Under the pieces are notes generated by a model. It did not search any database, was not told the origin of the DNA, and saw nothing but the letters and a program-made list of their open reading frames with translations. The position numbers and the translations under genes were made by a program. From Planctomycetota bacterium (GTDB lineage Bacteria > Planctomycetota > Phycisphaerae > Sedimentisphaerales > Anaerobacaceae), in the NCBI GenBank assembly GCA_023139715.1, contig JAGLNB010000024.1, positions 1-5,594 on the forward strand: 5,594 bases of DNA, given 5' to 3'. Each line of letters begins with the position of its first letter. The first letter of the stretch is position 1. Below are positions 5,323 to 5,594 of this stretch, piece after piece.

Positions 5323-5594
5323 TACGTTCTGTCTTTTTTCCTTATTGGCTTTTGCTGTACAAATCGGCCGATGTTCCGTACTGCCTGTCGCAGTCGCTGC
5401 TCGTTTTCTACCAGAGCTATCCTCATATAATCTTCGCCGTTTTCGCCGAACGCCCTTCCCGGAGCCATCGCAACTTCTGCATGTTCCATCAAATCAATCG
5501 CATAATCTATACTGCCCTTGCCTTTTGAGTGTTCTTTCGGCACTTTTGCCCAGACGAACATCGTTGCTCGCGGCTTTTCAACTTCCCAGCCGAG
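5322..5594 (-). CDS. PLP-dependent class I/II aminotransferase, C-terminal part (AlaC/alanine transaminase-like)
   Basis: Only the last 90 residues are in the window; the frame is open to the right edge, so the start and the PLP-binding lysine lie outside. The fragment is the small domain of a fold-type I aminotransferase, which moves an amino group between an amino acid and a 2-oxo acid in the cytosol. Visible motifs are KPRATMFVWAKVP (7-19 of the fragment), APGRAFGENGEDY (44-56) and MRIALVENEQRLRQAVRNI. The Arg in MRIAL (58) corresponds to the conserved residue that binds the substrate carboxylate. The ALVEN-xxRLRQA pattern resembles E. coli AlaC more than LL-diaminopimelate aminotransferase DapL, but DapL and related paralogues cannot be excluded from this piece. 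The stop is TAG at 5322-5324, after a basic tail ending RKKDRT. It is probably transcribed separately from the PEP-CTERM operon, given the 534-nt gap and the promoter between them. Confidence 0.88.
   Translation of the reverse strand, partial: LGWEVEKPRATMFVWAKVPKEHSKGKGSIDYAIDLMEHAEVAMAPGRAFGENGEDYMRIALVENEQRLRQAVRNIGRFVQQKPIRKKDRT

Overview
The window looks like part of a Gram-negative bacterial chromosome that uses PEP-CTERM/exosortase protein sorting. The presence of three PEP-CTERM proteins, a topA start with no Shine-Dalgarno sequence, and moderate GC with AT-rich spacers would suit a planctomycete of the Phycisphaerae/Sedimentisphaerales type. That placement is an inference; other PEP-CTERM-bearing phyla (Verrucomicrobiota, Lentisphaerota, deltaproteobacterial groups) are not excluded.

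Layout. Bases 1-89 hold a probable promoter and a short leader for topA (90-2501, +), a complete DNA topoisomerase I with toprim, catalytic and three zinc-ribbon domains and a lysine-rich tail. Bases 2502-2795 hold a packed cluster of short dispersed repeats and hairpins (the GCAATGAC type, the type mis-translated as VIPAKAGI, a GC-rich stem-loop, CGCAATAC direct repeats, and the type mis-translated as FDKLRAG). The cluster ends in a strong stem-loop that probably terminates the convergent transcripts.

Three minus-strand genes (4787-4122, 4128-3439, 3416-2796) form a tight operon. The first two overlap by 7 nt and the last two are 22 nt apart. All three products have a signal peptide and a C-terminal PEP-CTERM anchor (PEP, hydrophobic helix, basic end), but their ectodomains differ: two are unrecognised and the third carries a divergent InlB B-repeat-like domain and a Gly/Asp/Pro-rich stalk. 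They are expected to be exported by Sec, cleaved by an exosortase encoded elsewhere and displayed at the cell surface or in the matrix. No exosortase, glycosyltransferase or PrsK/PrsR regulator lies in the window.

Upstream of the operon is a gene-free stretch (4788-5321). A good sigma-70-like promoter at 5103-5131 points at the operon and implies a leader of about 310 nt. The leader contains a stable hairpin and, near the first gene, two small palindromes. The remainder of the gap holds a GC-rich hairpin and an AT-rich inverted repeat.

The right edge (5322-5594, -) is the C-terminal 90 residues of a class I/II PLP-dependent aminotransferase, most like the AlaC alanine transaminase group; its start lies outside the window.
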